A stretch of 64,000 nt of DNA from Eunapius fragilis (lineage: Eukaryota > Porifera > Demospongiae > Spongillida > Spongillidae). Below the pieces are notes generated by a model. That model ran no database searches. It saw only the letters and a list, made by a program, of their open reading frames with translations, and was not told the origin of the DNA. The position numbers and the translations under genes are program-made. Below, piece by piece: positions 1 to 9,768 of the stretch. The number at the start of each line of letters is the position of its first letter. The stretch's first letter is position 1. The DNA lies in contig OY811971.1 of NCBI GenBank assembly GCA_963681505.1, forward strand, positions 3,233,278-3,297,277. The letters are read 5' to 3'.

Positions 1-185
1 ATCTGCCTTGACAATTTTTGCACTTCCAAATATAGTTTGACTTCTTACAACTTCACTTTGATATAGATTTGTCGCATTCTATATGAAACCTTTTCTGACA
101 AGCACAGCATTCTATCATAGCCCTTTTTTCTCTCATTCGACAGTAGCAGTATACTGGAATTGTTTCTTCTCCCAGAGGGTTTCTT
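1..185 (-). pseudogene. PHD finger relic after the Ulp1 domain
   Basis: In the frame shifted by one from the protease, the minus strand reads IPVYCYCR, then IECCACQKRFHIEC, and after a further break KCKNC. These are the Cys-x-Cys, Cys-x2-Cys, His-x2-Cys and Cys-x2-Cys pairs of a PHD finger. The equivalent finger is open in the second element at 12838-12986. Two frame changes make this copy non-functional. Confidence 0.6.
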
Positions 186-818
186 TTGCCTCTTTGCATG
201 CTTGGAAATGTGGTGATCTTTACCCATTTCTAAGCAATTAAGTAGGTGTTTTCTCATCTCCTTGTTGTTGTACTTAATGCTCGATACATCTTCACCCCAG
301 CATAAACTTGTAGCAAATGCTATAGCATATATTCCACAGTCAAAACTATTACATTGCCTTTCTACATTACTGAATTGCACAGTAATAAATGGTTTATCTG
401 TGTTCAATAAAGCGCATATTTGATCCTTAGTAAAATTAGAAAGAGGGGAGTGGAGGCTGTCATAAAGACTGATGTGAGATGATTCTAATCCTACTGTTGA
501 AACTGTCACCCAGTGGTTATCACCATTATGCAGTATTTGTATAAATTCTTTTCTCATGATTTCATATGTCAAACTGTATCCCAATAAGGTATTTTGCAGC
601 CCAGGAATACTGTAGTGCATTTGGAGCATATACTGTGCTGCATTAACAATGCTGTCATCAAGCCATCCAGTTTCTGATATAAGAATTTCTTTGTGCTTTT
701 CGGACAAGTTTATCTTACCTATTTTTAACCATGGCTGATTGTCTCCGTGACGTTTTTTTTTCTTTTTGATTACGTAAATGAGGCAATCCTGAAGTAGTAA
801 CTTTAGCTTGAAGATCAT
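45..818 (-). CDS. Ulp1/SENP-like (C48) cysteine protease domain of copy 1
   Basis: The open frame shows the full catalytic set of Ulp1-type proteases. Counting from the first codon of the frame, the His is residue 102 in NHWVTV, the Asp is residue 120 in LYDSL, the Gln is residue 155 in ERQCN and the nucleophile Cys is residue 161 in FDCGIYAIAFA. The region GWLDDSIVNAAQ is the usual substrate-groove entry of the family. The domain follows the integrase and linker, so it may be part of a polyprotein or a separately spliced product. Family members remove SUMO-like modifiers; here the target is unknown. The first ATG of the frame may not be the real start. Confidence 0.75.
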   Translation of the reverse strand: MIFKLKLLLQDCLIYVIKKKKKRHGDNQPWLKIGKINLSEKHKEILISETGWLDDSIVNAAQYMLQMHYSIPGLQNTLLGYSLTYEIMRKEFIQILHNGDNHWVTVSTVGLESSHISLYDSLHSPLSNFTKDQICALLNTDKPFITVQFSNVERQCNSFDCGIYAIAFATSLCWGEDVSSIKYNNKEMRKHLLNCLEMGKDHHISKHAKRQKKPSGRRNNSSILLLSNERKKGYDRMLCLSEKVSYRMRQIYIKVKL

Positions 819-841
819 GGGAATTTAGCATAACTCTGCTT

Positions 842-1674
842 TCAGGTATTGCAGATACTGCAGCTGTGTAAGGAGGTAATTAATTGCAGAAAATAAAATT
901 TCATGCTTATTTCTAAAATATCAGATTTTTTCTTATCAACTCTTCTTTCCCTCACATGATACACCCACTGGCTGAATTCGTCTAAGTTCAATGAAGACAT
1001 CTGTAAATAGTGCTTTTCAAAGATGCTAACAGCATTTATTTTTGCTTTGTCTCCAAATGCATTCCACCATAATCTCAAAATTTCAACTGCCTCAACAAAG
1101 CTGTAATCCAAACCTGAATACTGTCTTTTAAAGTCCTGAAACTGGGCCTCAAGGTCATCATTCACGATTACAAAACTCCCACCACACACTTCGCGTAATG
1201 AAGTTCCTTCATTACATGTGCGATACTGGATCCAAAGAGCAACATTAAGATCTTTGCTTAGTGCAAATTCTCCTTCGTGTAGATCCAAATGTGATGGCTA
1301 CAGTGAAAGGATAAAGCATAATTTACAACACCATTCAAATGCTAGTTATAAAATTTAAATTACATCAAAATCTTCATCTCTTCTGCAGTATGCAATAGTT
1401 CTAAACACCCTGTTCTCCAAAGCCATATCACAGAAGGTGAATGTAATTGTTCCATACATAGATCTAACTTTAATGGTTCATTTAGGACACCTGCACATAC
1501 ATTCCTTTCACTTTTATCACTGGCTCCTTCATTCTCTTCACTTTTAGCATTAACACCTTCATTCTCTTCACCCTTACTACCAATTCCTTCACTCACTTCA
1601 TTTCTAGAATCTGTTTCAGCTTCATCATTGTCATCATTTTTAGCATCTGCTTCTTTATTCATCATTGCATGCAA
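842..1674 (-). CDS. Conserved linker domain and acidic segment of the Ginger-like element
   Basis: Two minus-strand open segments (1360-1674 and 842-1288) lie between the integrase and the protease. The first is Glu/Asp/Asn-rich with imperfect SEENEG repeats. The second has the signature FALSKDL, a GGSFVIVNDDL block and a LDEFSQWV block. The same blocks recur at 11700-12060 (FALSKDL, GDFIIVDDDL, LDEFCSWV) and at 24050-24420, so the domain is conserved across at least three elements. I do not recognise it as a named family. A stop-bounded gap between the two parts suggests an intron. Confidence 0.55.
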
Positions 1675-1706
1675 ATCATTCTGTTCAGATGAACATTTGT
1701 AAACTT

Positions 1707-3178
1707 TTAACCTTTTAATATTAACTTTTGCTTTAAAACTGTTCCTTTCTTATCTTTTAACTCATACAAACCTTTGCCAATATATCTGTTAATATTATAT
1801 GGGCCAAGCCAACGATCATCCATTTTACCGCCTTTGCATTGTTTTCGACGAGTGTACTCTTTCAAGACTTTTGTACCAATCTGCAGTACATTTGGCATGT
1901 GTTTTCAATCATACAATTCCTTCTGTTCTGATTGGGCCAGCAGTATGGATGAACTAGTGGCTTCAAAAAGTTTCTCCCTTGTCTTTAAAAGGGCTTCAAC
2001 AGAAAATTCAAGGTCATTCTCTATGTGAATATGTGACTCCTCATTTGATATAATTTCATTGTCAATACTAAGATGCATCTCTTTTTGAAATAGCAAAAAA
2101 AAAACGGAGAATACTTTGTTGAAGCTTGTCTAGATGCCCTGTAGCCCATCAGAACTGTTTCAATCTTTAAATCCCAATTCTTCTGATCTTGATCCACCAT
2201 CTTTGACAAGCACCGAGACAGGGTCTGATTAAAACGTACGTTCCGTAAGACCATTAGTCTGGGAAACAAAGCAAATAGTAATTTTCATAATAAAAAAGCA
2301 TTAAAAATAAATACCTGTGGATGGTAGGCACTACATAGTCACAAATTCTCTACCTTGATCAGTTATTACAATTTCTGGAGCTCCAAAGCGGCATACTACC
2401 TACATTTTAGTGATATGATGTGTATAGCAATTTAGTATACTACTTTATCTTACGAGTACATAAATCTAGCCACACTAACTGCTGTCTTGTCTTGAAGAGC
2501 TGTTGCTTCTGCCATTTTGAGAAGTAATCAGTCAAGGTGATAATATACTTATTGCCAGGTGACGTTTCAGGTAACGGACCAATTAAATCCATCCCCACTT
2601 GGTGCCAAATTTGAGCTTTAACAGGAATAGGATGTAGAACTCCAGCTGAAGCGTCAAACTTTTTGTTATTTCTCTGACAAAGGTCGCATGAGTTCACCTA
2701 ATAAAAGCAATACATTCTTAAGCCTATGTTTACAATACATGGTCACAATCTTACGTATGATTTCACATCTGTATACAGCCCAGGCCAGTAGTATTTCGAT
2801 GTTATAGTACTATTTGCCCCATTAACTCCGAAGTGACCATCGTCATGGGTAACCGTCAAGGAGACAATCCTCTGCCGCTGATCTAAATTCTCTACAACAA
2901 GTCGAGCAGCGTTGTGACAACCATCGTCTATATTTGTTGTATGCACAAAAGAGAAGCAATCTGATGTTACATGCTTGAGACTGAACAACGTGGTTTCGAT
3001 TCTCACCTCGACGCGTGTAGTATAAGTCAGCGCCTTTTACGGCGAAAAATTTGGCCCTTCTTCGTAACGCTTGCTTGTCCGATTTCGAAAATGTAGAAGG
3101 ATACACGCCTTGTAAAAGGTATTGGTGTATCTCTTTAAAGGAAAACCGCCCGTATTTTTTCTCTTCGTCACTCGCCAT
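1707..3178 (-). pseudogene. Integrase-type transposase of Ginger-like copy 1
   Basis: A likely start is the ATG at 3176-3178, opening MASDEEKKYGRFSFKEI. The first exon ends near 3010 at a GTGAGA donor. The next exon (about 2763-2960) holds the zinc-binding HDDGHFG segment, and the CDLCQRN half of the HHCC finger lies near 2690. The first catalytic Asp is in GMDLIGPL (about 2590), the second in ITDQGREF (about 2350), and the Glu in NGLTE (about 2250). The C-terminal part at 1707-1898 has the DDRWLGPYNINRYIGKG block typical of GPY/F modules. Exons sit in several frames and some junctions are not clean, so the copy looks inactive. The enzyme would cut and join transposon ends in the nucleus. Confidence 0.7.
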
Positions 3179-3240
3179 ATGTGTGCTGCCACGTGCTTAC
3201 TAGAACTGTATGATGTAAATTTATAAGGGTCCCCATACCT

Positions 3241-3322
3241 ACGCAAGGGTCCCCAGTTCTTCGTAGAATTGGGGACGCGGGATCCCCAATTCTACGGGGT
3301 CCCCATGCATTTCTACCTGACA
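3241..3322 (-). repeat. Terminal inverted repeat of Ginger-like copy 1
   Basis: The segment carries several GGGGACC/GGTCCCC and AATTGGGGA blocks, the same subterminal word set seen at both ends of the element at 9608-13599. Its outer end is TGACA followed by CCGG, exactly as at the right end of the second element. Confidence 0.75.
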
Positions 3323-3437
3323 CCGGTTTAACAATTAATATTATTATTTATGCATAAAAGTTAAACCAGCACAACCTCGGGCTTTGCCACATGGCAAGAA
3401 CGATGGTCCGCGGCGTACTTGGATCCCCTTATTGCTA

Positions 3438-3664
3438 GAGTCCAGCAAAATCACCCTTCTGGATAGTTTTCAACTTTTCAAATTTTTAAATTTTCCGTGA
3501 ACTCCAAAGAGTTTCTAGCAAATGATCCTTACGCATCCAAAAATGGGCTATCCATCATAAAGTTAATAATAAGGTATTGAATTATACATTTCGCGAGCGT
3601 TACTTTTCTTTTGCTTGTCCTGTAAAATTTGATAGCATCACATAGGGGTAATTTTGCTGGACAC
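3438..3664. mobile_element. 227-bp MITE with TA target duplication
   Basis: The left end (GAGTCCAGCAAAATCACCC) and the reverse complement of the right end (GTGTCCAGCAAAATTACCCC) match over about 20 bases. Both ends are flanked by TA (3436-3437 and 3665-3666), the target of Tc1/mariner-type elements. No coding capacity is seen. Confidence 0.7.
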
Positions 3665-3843
3665 TAGCTGTTCCAAATATAATAAATTTACTGCAAGTAT
3701 CACCATGCATACAACGAAGAGATGAACAACGAAGAGATGAATCTCTCTGTTGTTCGCTTTCGTCCGCTTATTGTTTTCTCACGTCCCGCATTATTGATAG
3801 ATATAAGATGGACGTGACGCCACTTGCAACTCCTCAATAAAAT

Positions 3844-4006
3844 ATCAACCGGTCGGTTGTGGTTGCTTAAAATTTTTAACAACCGGTTGAAGCGGTCATT
3901 AAGCTGAAATAGAACCAGTTGAGGCGGTTATTTAATTCTCGCGATCGGTTAACCGTCGGTTAACCGGTTAACCCGTTAACCGGCACAACCGGTTTCAAGC
4001 CTTAGT
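3844..4006. repeat. ACCGGTT-rich palindromic cluster
   Basis: The stretch contains repeated AACCGGTT, GGTTAACC and related self-complementary words, ending in ACCGGTTTCAAGCC. Such dense palindromes resemble a subterminal region of a DNA transposon, but I could not find a matching second end. Confidence 0.35.
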
Positions 4007-4029
4007 GACGGCTATGCATTGCATGCATG

Positions 4030-5821
4030 GGAAGGTGTGAAGGCATCAGAGGACATCGAAGACCAATGTGAGGACTTCCATCAACCTCAAGAACATGAAG
4101 CCCAACAGTTCAGGGCATATCAGGAGTTGGATGAGTTGGTTTCATAGCCTGAAAAAGTGGATGAACCAGCAGTACAGGAGGCCTTAGTTAGCACGGTTCG
4201 AAGCCAGCTCCGTTGTTGCAGCTCAGTTAAGGGATTGGTGGTGGAGCAGAGCAATAGTACTACAACACACTCACCAGTATTCTCATTGACCTAGTGCCTC
4301 ACAGGAAGCCTAACAAGAACCCGAAGGCTGGTGGTAGGCTCGAGTGCAGTTCCTCTTTTATGACAGGTTGAGGCACGTGGCTGTGAGCAAATTTGATGTA
4401 GACCCTGCTTGGCTACCCGAAATAGCTGATTTACTCCTTACCATACACCAATGTGAGCGTCGCTCTTGCAGGTACATGTATATGGCTAATGTGATGCAAG
4501 CTGCTCAACAGGCCTGAAAGATGAAACTTGCCATTGCTGAGATGGACTCGAGCACTGCCTACATTGTGTATGACTTCAAAACAAAAATTCCTTGCAAAGG
4601 GATTTCGAGAGGGAGGTGACTCCTACTATGGGAAAAAAGAAATGATGTGGTGGGGAGCTGGTGTATTCATAAAGCCAAAAACAGCGCTAGAGGATGTGAT
4701 AAACAGTCCATCTGAAAGTACTGACAAACACTACGTAGAGATGGATTTCAGATCAGAAGAAGCACAATTGCAGTGTAAGATTGAGGCAGTAGATACTGAG
4801 GATTAAGCAAAGTATGAAGGATATGATCACAAGTCGGTTGAGGGACAAGAATATGTGTGTCAAGAGGATGGGGCAGAGCAATGGTATGAGGATAGTGAGC
4901 TTGAAGGAGAAAAGCATCATGAGCAGGAGCGAAGTCAGTGGGGATGGAGTGAAGGACAAAAGTATGGGTGATATGAAGAAAGTGTGCAAGTGGTTGTGGG
5001 TGAGGGAAGTGAGCATGAGACTGGGGGTGAGGAAAATGAGCATGAGGTGGAGGATGAGGAAGTGAGCATGAGATGGAGGGTGTGGGAAGTGAGCATGAGG
5101 TGGAGGGTGATGGAAGTGAGCATCAGGTTGGGGGTGAGGGAAGTGAGCATGAGACTTGGGGTGAGGAAAGTGAGCATGAGGTGGAGGGTGTGGGAAGTGA
5201 GCATGAGGTGGAGGGTGATGGAAGTGAGCATCAGGTTGGGGGTGAGGGAAGTGAGCATGAGACTGGGGGTGAGGAAAGTGAGTATGAGGTGGAGGATGAG
5301 GGAAGTGAGCATGAGACTGGGGTGAGGAAAGTGAGTATGAGGTGGAGGATGAGGGAAGTGAGCATGAGAGGGAAGTGAGCATGAGGTGGAGGATGAAGGA
5401 AGTGACAATGAGGTGGGGGTGAGGGACGTGAGCATGATGTGGGGGTGAAGGAAGTGAGCAGGACAATGGTATGTCTGAAGATTTGGGTGTGAATGGCCTT
5501 GATCAAGAAAATGACCAATCAACTCTCCACTTCTTTGATTGTATTGGGCTAGGAGAGCTACAATGTGATGGAATTATTGTGCTGTCATGGTTTGAGGCTG
5601 CATTGCATGCTTTGAAATGTCGGTTTCCTTATGATAAAATGGTAATCATCCAAACCGACGATGCCAGAAATCTTTCTGGAAAGCAAATGACGTTACTTTT
5701 GCCTCATGTATGCTCAGCTTCTGGCTTCCATGCAACAAGAAACCAAGGTACAGGATGGAGTTCAGGTTGTCAACTTGTCGCGGGTTCTAAATATACTTCA
5801 CAGACCCAAACTTCCAATTAA
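4030..5821 (+). pseudogene. Decayed gene with internal acidic repeat, function unknown
   Basis: The first part (4030-4500) keeps coding-like texture but contains stops. A clear open stretch at 4528-4803 reads AYIVYDFKTKILAKGF in spirit, followed by an aromatic EGGDSYYGKK block. It continues in the same frame past two stops (4804-4806 and 4969-4971) into an acidic Gly/Ser/Glu/His repeat. A frame change inside the repeat is followed by a third segment (5471-5821) with FEAALHALKCRFPYDK and IIQTDDARNLSGK. The spaced DFK and QTDDA motifs could be remnants of an RNase-H-fold catalytic core, but that is a guess. At least two stops and two frame changes argue for a dead copy. Confidence 0.45.
5000..5466 (+). 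repeat. GA/TG-rich minisatellite inside the decayed gene
   Basis: Units of about 30 bases built on GGAAGTGAGCATGAGGTGGA repeat with small changes, including a higher-order block copied near 5073-5160 and 5188-5280. In one frame it encodes GSEHEVEG-like acidic units; the opposite strand reads as Pro/His-rich, which I regard as a shadow. Confidence 0.75.
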
Positions 5822-5897
5822 CAAATATACAACCCTACTTTGATTTACTTTACATGTAGTACACGTCACTTAAACCGGCTTATACATCATACAACAC

Positions 5898-6086
5898 TTA
5901 ATACCTAACATCGAGTTCTCCGGTGTGTTGTACAGCTCTACATGTAGCAGCGAATTTCTGATATCTCATCCTAATCTGTTGTATCATTGACGCCGAGCAC
6001 TGCATTGGATACGCATTGTCTTTTATATACAGATGCACATGGTCAACTTCATCAGCTGTGTCCTTAGCTTCAATAAATGTCTCCAT
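5898..6086 (-). CDS. Small 62-residue ORF, unknown function
   Basis: The ATG at 6084-6086 opens METFIEAKDTADEVDHVHLY and the frame stays open for 62 codons. Composition is protein-like, with two Cys in YPMQCSAS and FAATCRA. No signal peptide or known motif is visible. The start codon and the sequence upstream are duplicated near 14372, where only the first dozen codons survive. It could be the first exon of a longer gene. The 300-bp segment to its right separates it from a plus-strand ATG at 6390, so the two could share a bidirectional promoter. Confidence 0.4.
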   Translation of the reverse strand: METFIEAKDTADEVDHVHLYIKDNAYPMQCSASMIQQIRMRYQKFAATCRAVQHTGELDVRY

Positions 6087-6720
6087 GTTGCCTCCACAAG
6101 ATCCGAAAATGCTTTACACCTGCCTACACATGGCCTACCTGTGTTGCGCATGTGCTGTAGTCAGCCTACAAAGTGTTCCTTGGGGTAGATAAAAAAAATG
6201 GCAGGTGGGAAAAATTCTTGCAGTCCAGTACCTTGCCAAATTTTATCCTAGGGATGTAATTTGGCGGGGGATTAAAATTTCCTTGACAGAACGTTCCCGC
6301 GCCAACTGCATCGCTATTTAGTTTCCTGCGTCATATCGATCTGCAAATCATGAAAGGAGGGAGTTTCCTTTTTCTGAAGGGGACGCAGCATGGCTGCCAC
6401 CATCGCTGAGCCTTCGGCCAAGTCCAAACAAATCAATGATCATTGCTCATGCTGTGCTCAGATTCAACAATGGATTTGAAAGCAAAGACCACTACATAAC
6501 AACTCTAGCTCAATTTACTAAAAGAAAATGACTTCTGATTGGAAACACACACATGCGCGCGTTCATTCAATTCCCCAAAATGGAGTCATTTTCTATTGGC
6601 TTATCGCACTGAAACGAAAAGAATATACATGTCCACTTTGTAATGGATACAATAACATGCACCATTTCAGTTCGTTCTTTTCCTATTCCCAAAAAAAAAA
6701 AAAAAAAACAGCTGCATGAT
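6035..6720. repeat. Duplicated promoter-like segment, copy A
   Basis: The segment recurs in the same orientation at about 14325-15010 and, in part, inverted at about 21960-22200. It contains the small minus ORF start, a GTTCCTTGGGGTAGATAAAA block, a TTGGCGGGGGATTAAAATT block and the plus-strand ATG at 6390. Its right part ends in an A-run near 6690-6708. It was copied as a unit together with neighbouring PLAC8 flanks. Confidence 0.7.
6390..6479 (+). CDS. Short peptide ORF (29 aa), possible first exon
   Basis: The frame opens MAATIAEPSAKSKQIND, has a CSCC motif and ends after 29 residues. The identical reading, with two end changes, occurs at 14675-14764. Conservation between copies may only reflect recent duplication. 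A start codon at the end of a conserved promoter-like block fits a first coding exon, but no clear splice donor was found. Confidence 0.25.
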   Translation: MAATIAEPSAKSKQINDHCSCCAQIQQWI

Positions 6721-7874
6721 AAGTGCATGCATCAAACAATTATTTTGTCTCGTTCATCTCTTCTAGTAAAATAGTCCAAAATCTTTAGGGCAGACCGCGG
6801 CCGTGGAGCATTGGTTGTGATGAGAAACTCAGCTCGATGAACTGTACGCTGGGATGGAGTAGATTACCCCTTTGGCGGGGCACATGCGATTTGCAATTTC
6901 AGCTAGATCAATTATACGGCGATGCATCTCATGCGAAAACTATTTTTGAAGCCCAACCCCTTAGCATTCATGACCTATGGACCATATCGCCCCTTATGTC
7001 GATGCTCTTGTCAGCCCCGGCCCTCTTCCCAGTATATCCAATTCGGTGCCTTCCCCTCCCCCTCTATATGTGACGCAGGCCACAAACCCACAGTGTACCA
7101 GCGTAATGCTGGACCTGTCTGGGATAAAAATTTAAAAAAGCTCCTATTGCATGGGCTTCCTTTATACGTACAAATCATATGACGCACTGTATACAAATTG
7201 TATATAGTTTACAGGGTGTGGAGTGTTTGGAGGGTGGAGAGTGAGAGTGTGCATGTGCATCCTTGCTAGCTATGCATCACCACAAGGTGCATTGGTCATG
7301 CATGTATGTATGCTGTGCCCAACATGGAGTTGAAGCTAAAGTAGAGACCCCAAAGTACACCTGTATTCAACTACATGCATAAATAACAACTCTGAATTTA
7401 CTACTTCAAATGCCAGACTAAGATCCCAAACGATTAGTGCCACTAAATTGTATAATGCTTTCAAAAGATGTTATTTTGCAAAGCTGAAACGAAACAATAC
7501 ACGCCAGAATTAATGGTTATTCTGAGAAGATGTACGAATCAAGTCGTATAACTCGGCCCATTTCGTAATGCAGAAACAAAAAACTTTATATCGTGTGTTT
7601 TGGACAATCGTATGTGGCATGGGCCGGCGTTGTTTAACTTCATTGAGTTATTAATAGAGTTCCGTACATGCATCTAAAGATGAGGAATAAAAACGAAAAC
7701 TGGCTCGTGAAAAGGGGCGGGGTCATAGAAAATCTAACCAAAGATGATTGTACTCCTTTACCTTAAAAAATAAAAGATTACATATGCAGACATCGGCCAC
7801 GACGTTACAGACCATACATATAGGTATCTTTTAATCTTGGTTTGCTTGGTAGTTACGCTTCGTTACGTATATGT

Positions 7875-7907
7875 CACGTGAATCACACGTGCACGGGCGC
7901 ATATAAA
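7875..7907 (+). promoter_or_regulatory. Promoter of PLAC8 gene A: two CACGTG boxes and TATA
   Basis: CACGTG occurs at 7875-7880 and 7886-7891, and ATATAAA at 7901-7907, about 45 bases before the ATG. The same arrangement stands before the PLAC8 copies near 17439-17460 (one CACGTG) and 23196-23228 (two CACGTG), so it is conserved with the gene. CACGTG is the classic E-box of bHLH factors. Confidence 0.6.
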
Positions 7908-7952
7908 GCGAGTGTACAATGCTGATGACCTTATCGTTTCAGTTCCGACATA

Positions 7953-8285
7953 ATGGCTGCAACGACGAATGCGGACTGGAAGTATTCCTTACATGATGTG
8001 TGGTGCATTGATCCCGGATTAAGCGTTGAAGTGTCTTTCTGCACTCCCTGCGTTTTCGGACGCAATGCGGAGGCCCTTGGCTACAACTGCAGTCTGTATG
8101 GTGCTGGTTTATATGTACCGTTTCTGGATATGTACCTTCGTGCCAAGATACGGGGCGAAATAAGAGAGCGAAGAGGAATTCCGGGCGACACTGTGAAAGA
8201 TTTCTTGGACGTGTGGTGTTGCGGACCTAGGGCACTAGTCCAGGAGACGATAGAAGTCCGAAGTATGAACATGCAGCGGTCATAA
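7953..8285 (+). CDS. PLAC8-family cysteine-rich protein, copy A
   Basis: The 110-residue single-exon frame carries the PLAC8 core FCTPCVFGRNAEALGYNC (Cys30, Cys33, Cys46), then IRGEIRERRGIPGDTVKDF (about 67-84), and ends with WCCGPRALVQE (88-98). This order of CxxC, GRNAE, RxxIRxRxxI and CCxPxxLxQE is the family signature. Family members such as PLAC8, cornifelin and plant FW2.2/PCR proteins are small, often membrane-associated proteins linked to growth control or metal handling. The ATG directly follows a TATA promoter. The mate at 17515-17847 is about 75 percent identical by eye. Two further damaged copies lie at 23264-23910. The gene appears intact. Confidence 0.8.
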   Translation: MAATTNADWKYSLHDVWCIDPGLSVEVSFCTPCVFGRNAEALGYNCSLYGAGLYVPFLDMYLRAKIRGEIRERRGIPGDTVKDFLDVWCCGPRALVQETIEVRSMNMQRS

Positions 8286-8931
8286 CTTACCGTTGCTATA
8301 CACGCTAGCCATATAGAATTTATATGATGTATACATGCATGCATGCAGTGTATAGCAGCTTTTGCAGTACTTGTGTGTGTACTACTGATTGCAATCGAAG
8401 CATATATAAATTTGTGTTATGATTAGTCTAATAATAATGATAATTGCATAACAGCATGTCATGTCCAGCAATATCGTCATACATACACGTTTGTACATTT
8501 GTAGACGCACGTTGCGTATTTCGTAAACATTAACGCAGTAGTATTATTATTTTGCAATGCTCGCTTTCGTTTTCGTTTTCAAATCAACAACAAAATTAAT
8601 TACTTTTGCTATTGCGTAATAATTTTTTTTAAGACGTCAATAATGATTAATAACATCAGATGATTGGCGCGCCCTTATAGTGCAAATTATAAGTGCTGGT
8701 GCGTGTGTGAGTGGGAGGAGCGTGTCGTTTTTGAAATTGCTCGTAATGTGCCTTGGTTCAATACATTTGAATATGCGAGAATAGACGAACGTGCGTTCGG
8801 CGTGTCTTCTGCATGCGTAAGTTAACGGTTCCCACATCTTGATGCGTCATCCTATAGGCCTGAAGCGTGATGGGCATATGTAAAGAAGAGCATGCAACCA
8901 GATGACATGCAGAAGTGTCTACTCTACTAAT

Positions 8932-9105
8932 GGACGTAAGCGTGGAGTTTATTTTGAGAAGCTTGACCTTGCAAAGGACCTTCTGGTATAGACAAAATCT
9001 GAATTAGAGGCATATCTGAGCCACTATGGCATGAAGAAATCAGGAAACAAGCTTGAGCTCATTAAGCGCATCGAAGATCACCTGCATCTTATACGTATCT
9101 CAATC
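8932..9105 (+). pseudogene. SAP-domain relic
   Basis: In one frame the sequence reads GRKRGVYFEKLDLAKDLL, a TAG stop, then TKSELEAYLSHYGMKKSG and NKLELIKRIEDHL. The pattern of ELxxYLxxxGxxxxGxKxELIxRIxxHL is that of a SAP DNA-binding motif. The in-frame stop and lack of surrounding exons mark it as a fragment, perhaps from a transposon-related gene. Confidence 0.5.
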
Positions 9106-9603
9106 TGTTGTCTTTCCACATCACTACTGCACGTACACTGTTAACTTTAGACCCTCACTAGAATAATTGTCCTGATGTGCTCGTTACGCGCTGCTGCACA
9201 AGTTTAACTGGCAGGACCGCGGCCTGCCTAATTAGTTCGTACGTGGAAGCGCAATTACGTAGCCTCTCCCCAGACCGTTATGAAATACGACGTTGAACTA
9301 AAACACTCGTTTTGTGCTGGTACAGTGATATAGAGCCAACCTTAGTATAAAACTAACATATTTGATGCATAAATTGACTTATATACCATAGCAAAAAAAA
9401 AGTGCACTATCGGGACGCCTCTTACCCATCCACTTTGCACGAACGCTGGGTAGCCTAGGAGGTAGATAAAAACACCATACATCGTAAACAAGGTAGGATC
9501 ACTGTACTGGATATGTTTTATAACTTTCGGAGCATATCTGACTATTTTTTGAAAATCACGGTCTACAAAACGCCCCTTTTAAAAATGGTTATTTCTCGTG
9601 GAT
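9106..9603. other. Gene-free stretch
   Basis: AT-rich sequence with many stops in all frames. I see no repeat ends or coding signal in it. Confidence 0.5.
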
Positions 9604-9607
9604 CCGG

Positions 9608-9705
9608 TGTCACGTAAAATTGGGGATCCCATAAAATTGGGGACCCCCCGTCTCCAATTTCCCGGAAAATTGGGGACCCCAGCATTTAATTAGGGATCCC
9701 TTTAT
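9608..9705 (+). repeat. Left terminal inverted repeat of Ginger-like copy 2
   Basis: The repeat pairs with the right end at about 13345-13599 once the inserted MITE is removed. It is built of repeated AAAATTGGGGA/CC words, similar to the 3241-3322 end of copy 1. Confidence 0.8.
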
Positions 9706-9768
9706 AAATCACAGTGCGCATGTGCATGAAGCACGTTCATTTTTTGTCACCTCTTGGAGAGCAACGCG

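Larger units (their letters stand above)
1..3322 (-). mobile_element. Ginger-like DNA transposon, copy 1 (left part outside window)
   Basis: Read on the minus strand, this block encodes in order an N-terminal domain, an HHCC zinc-binding domain, a retroviral-type DDE integrase, a GPY/F-like module, a conserved linker domain, an Ulp1 protease and a PHD relic. A gypsy-like integrase followed by Ulp1 and PHD modules is known from Ginger DNA transposons; no reverse transcriptase is present. The 5' end lies at 3322, where the strand reads TGTCAGGTAGAAATG inward, followed outside by CCGG (3323-3326). The other end is beyond position 1. The unit is inverted relative to the complete element at 9608-13599. 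Coding is broken by introns and frame changes, so this copy is probably dead. Confidence 0.8.

Noticed and set aside
4753-5522. Minus-strand Pro/His/Leu-rich frames of 195-237 codons
   Set aside because: Shadow of the GA-rich minisatellite on the plus strand; the plus frame continues an adjacent protein-like segment.
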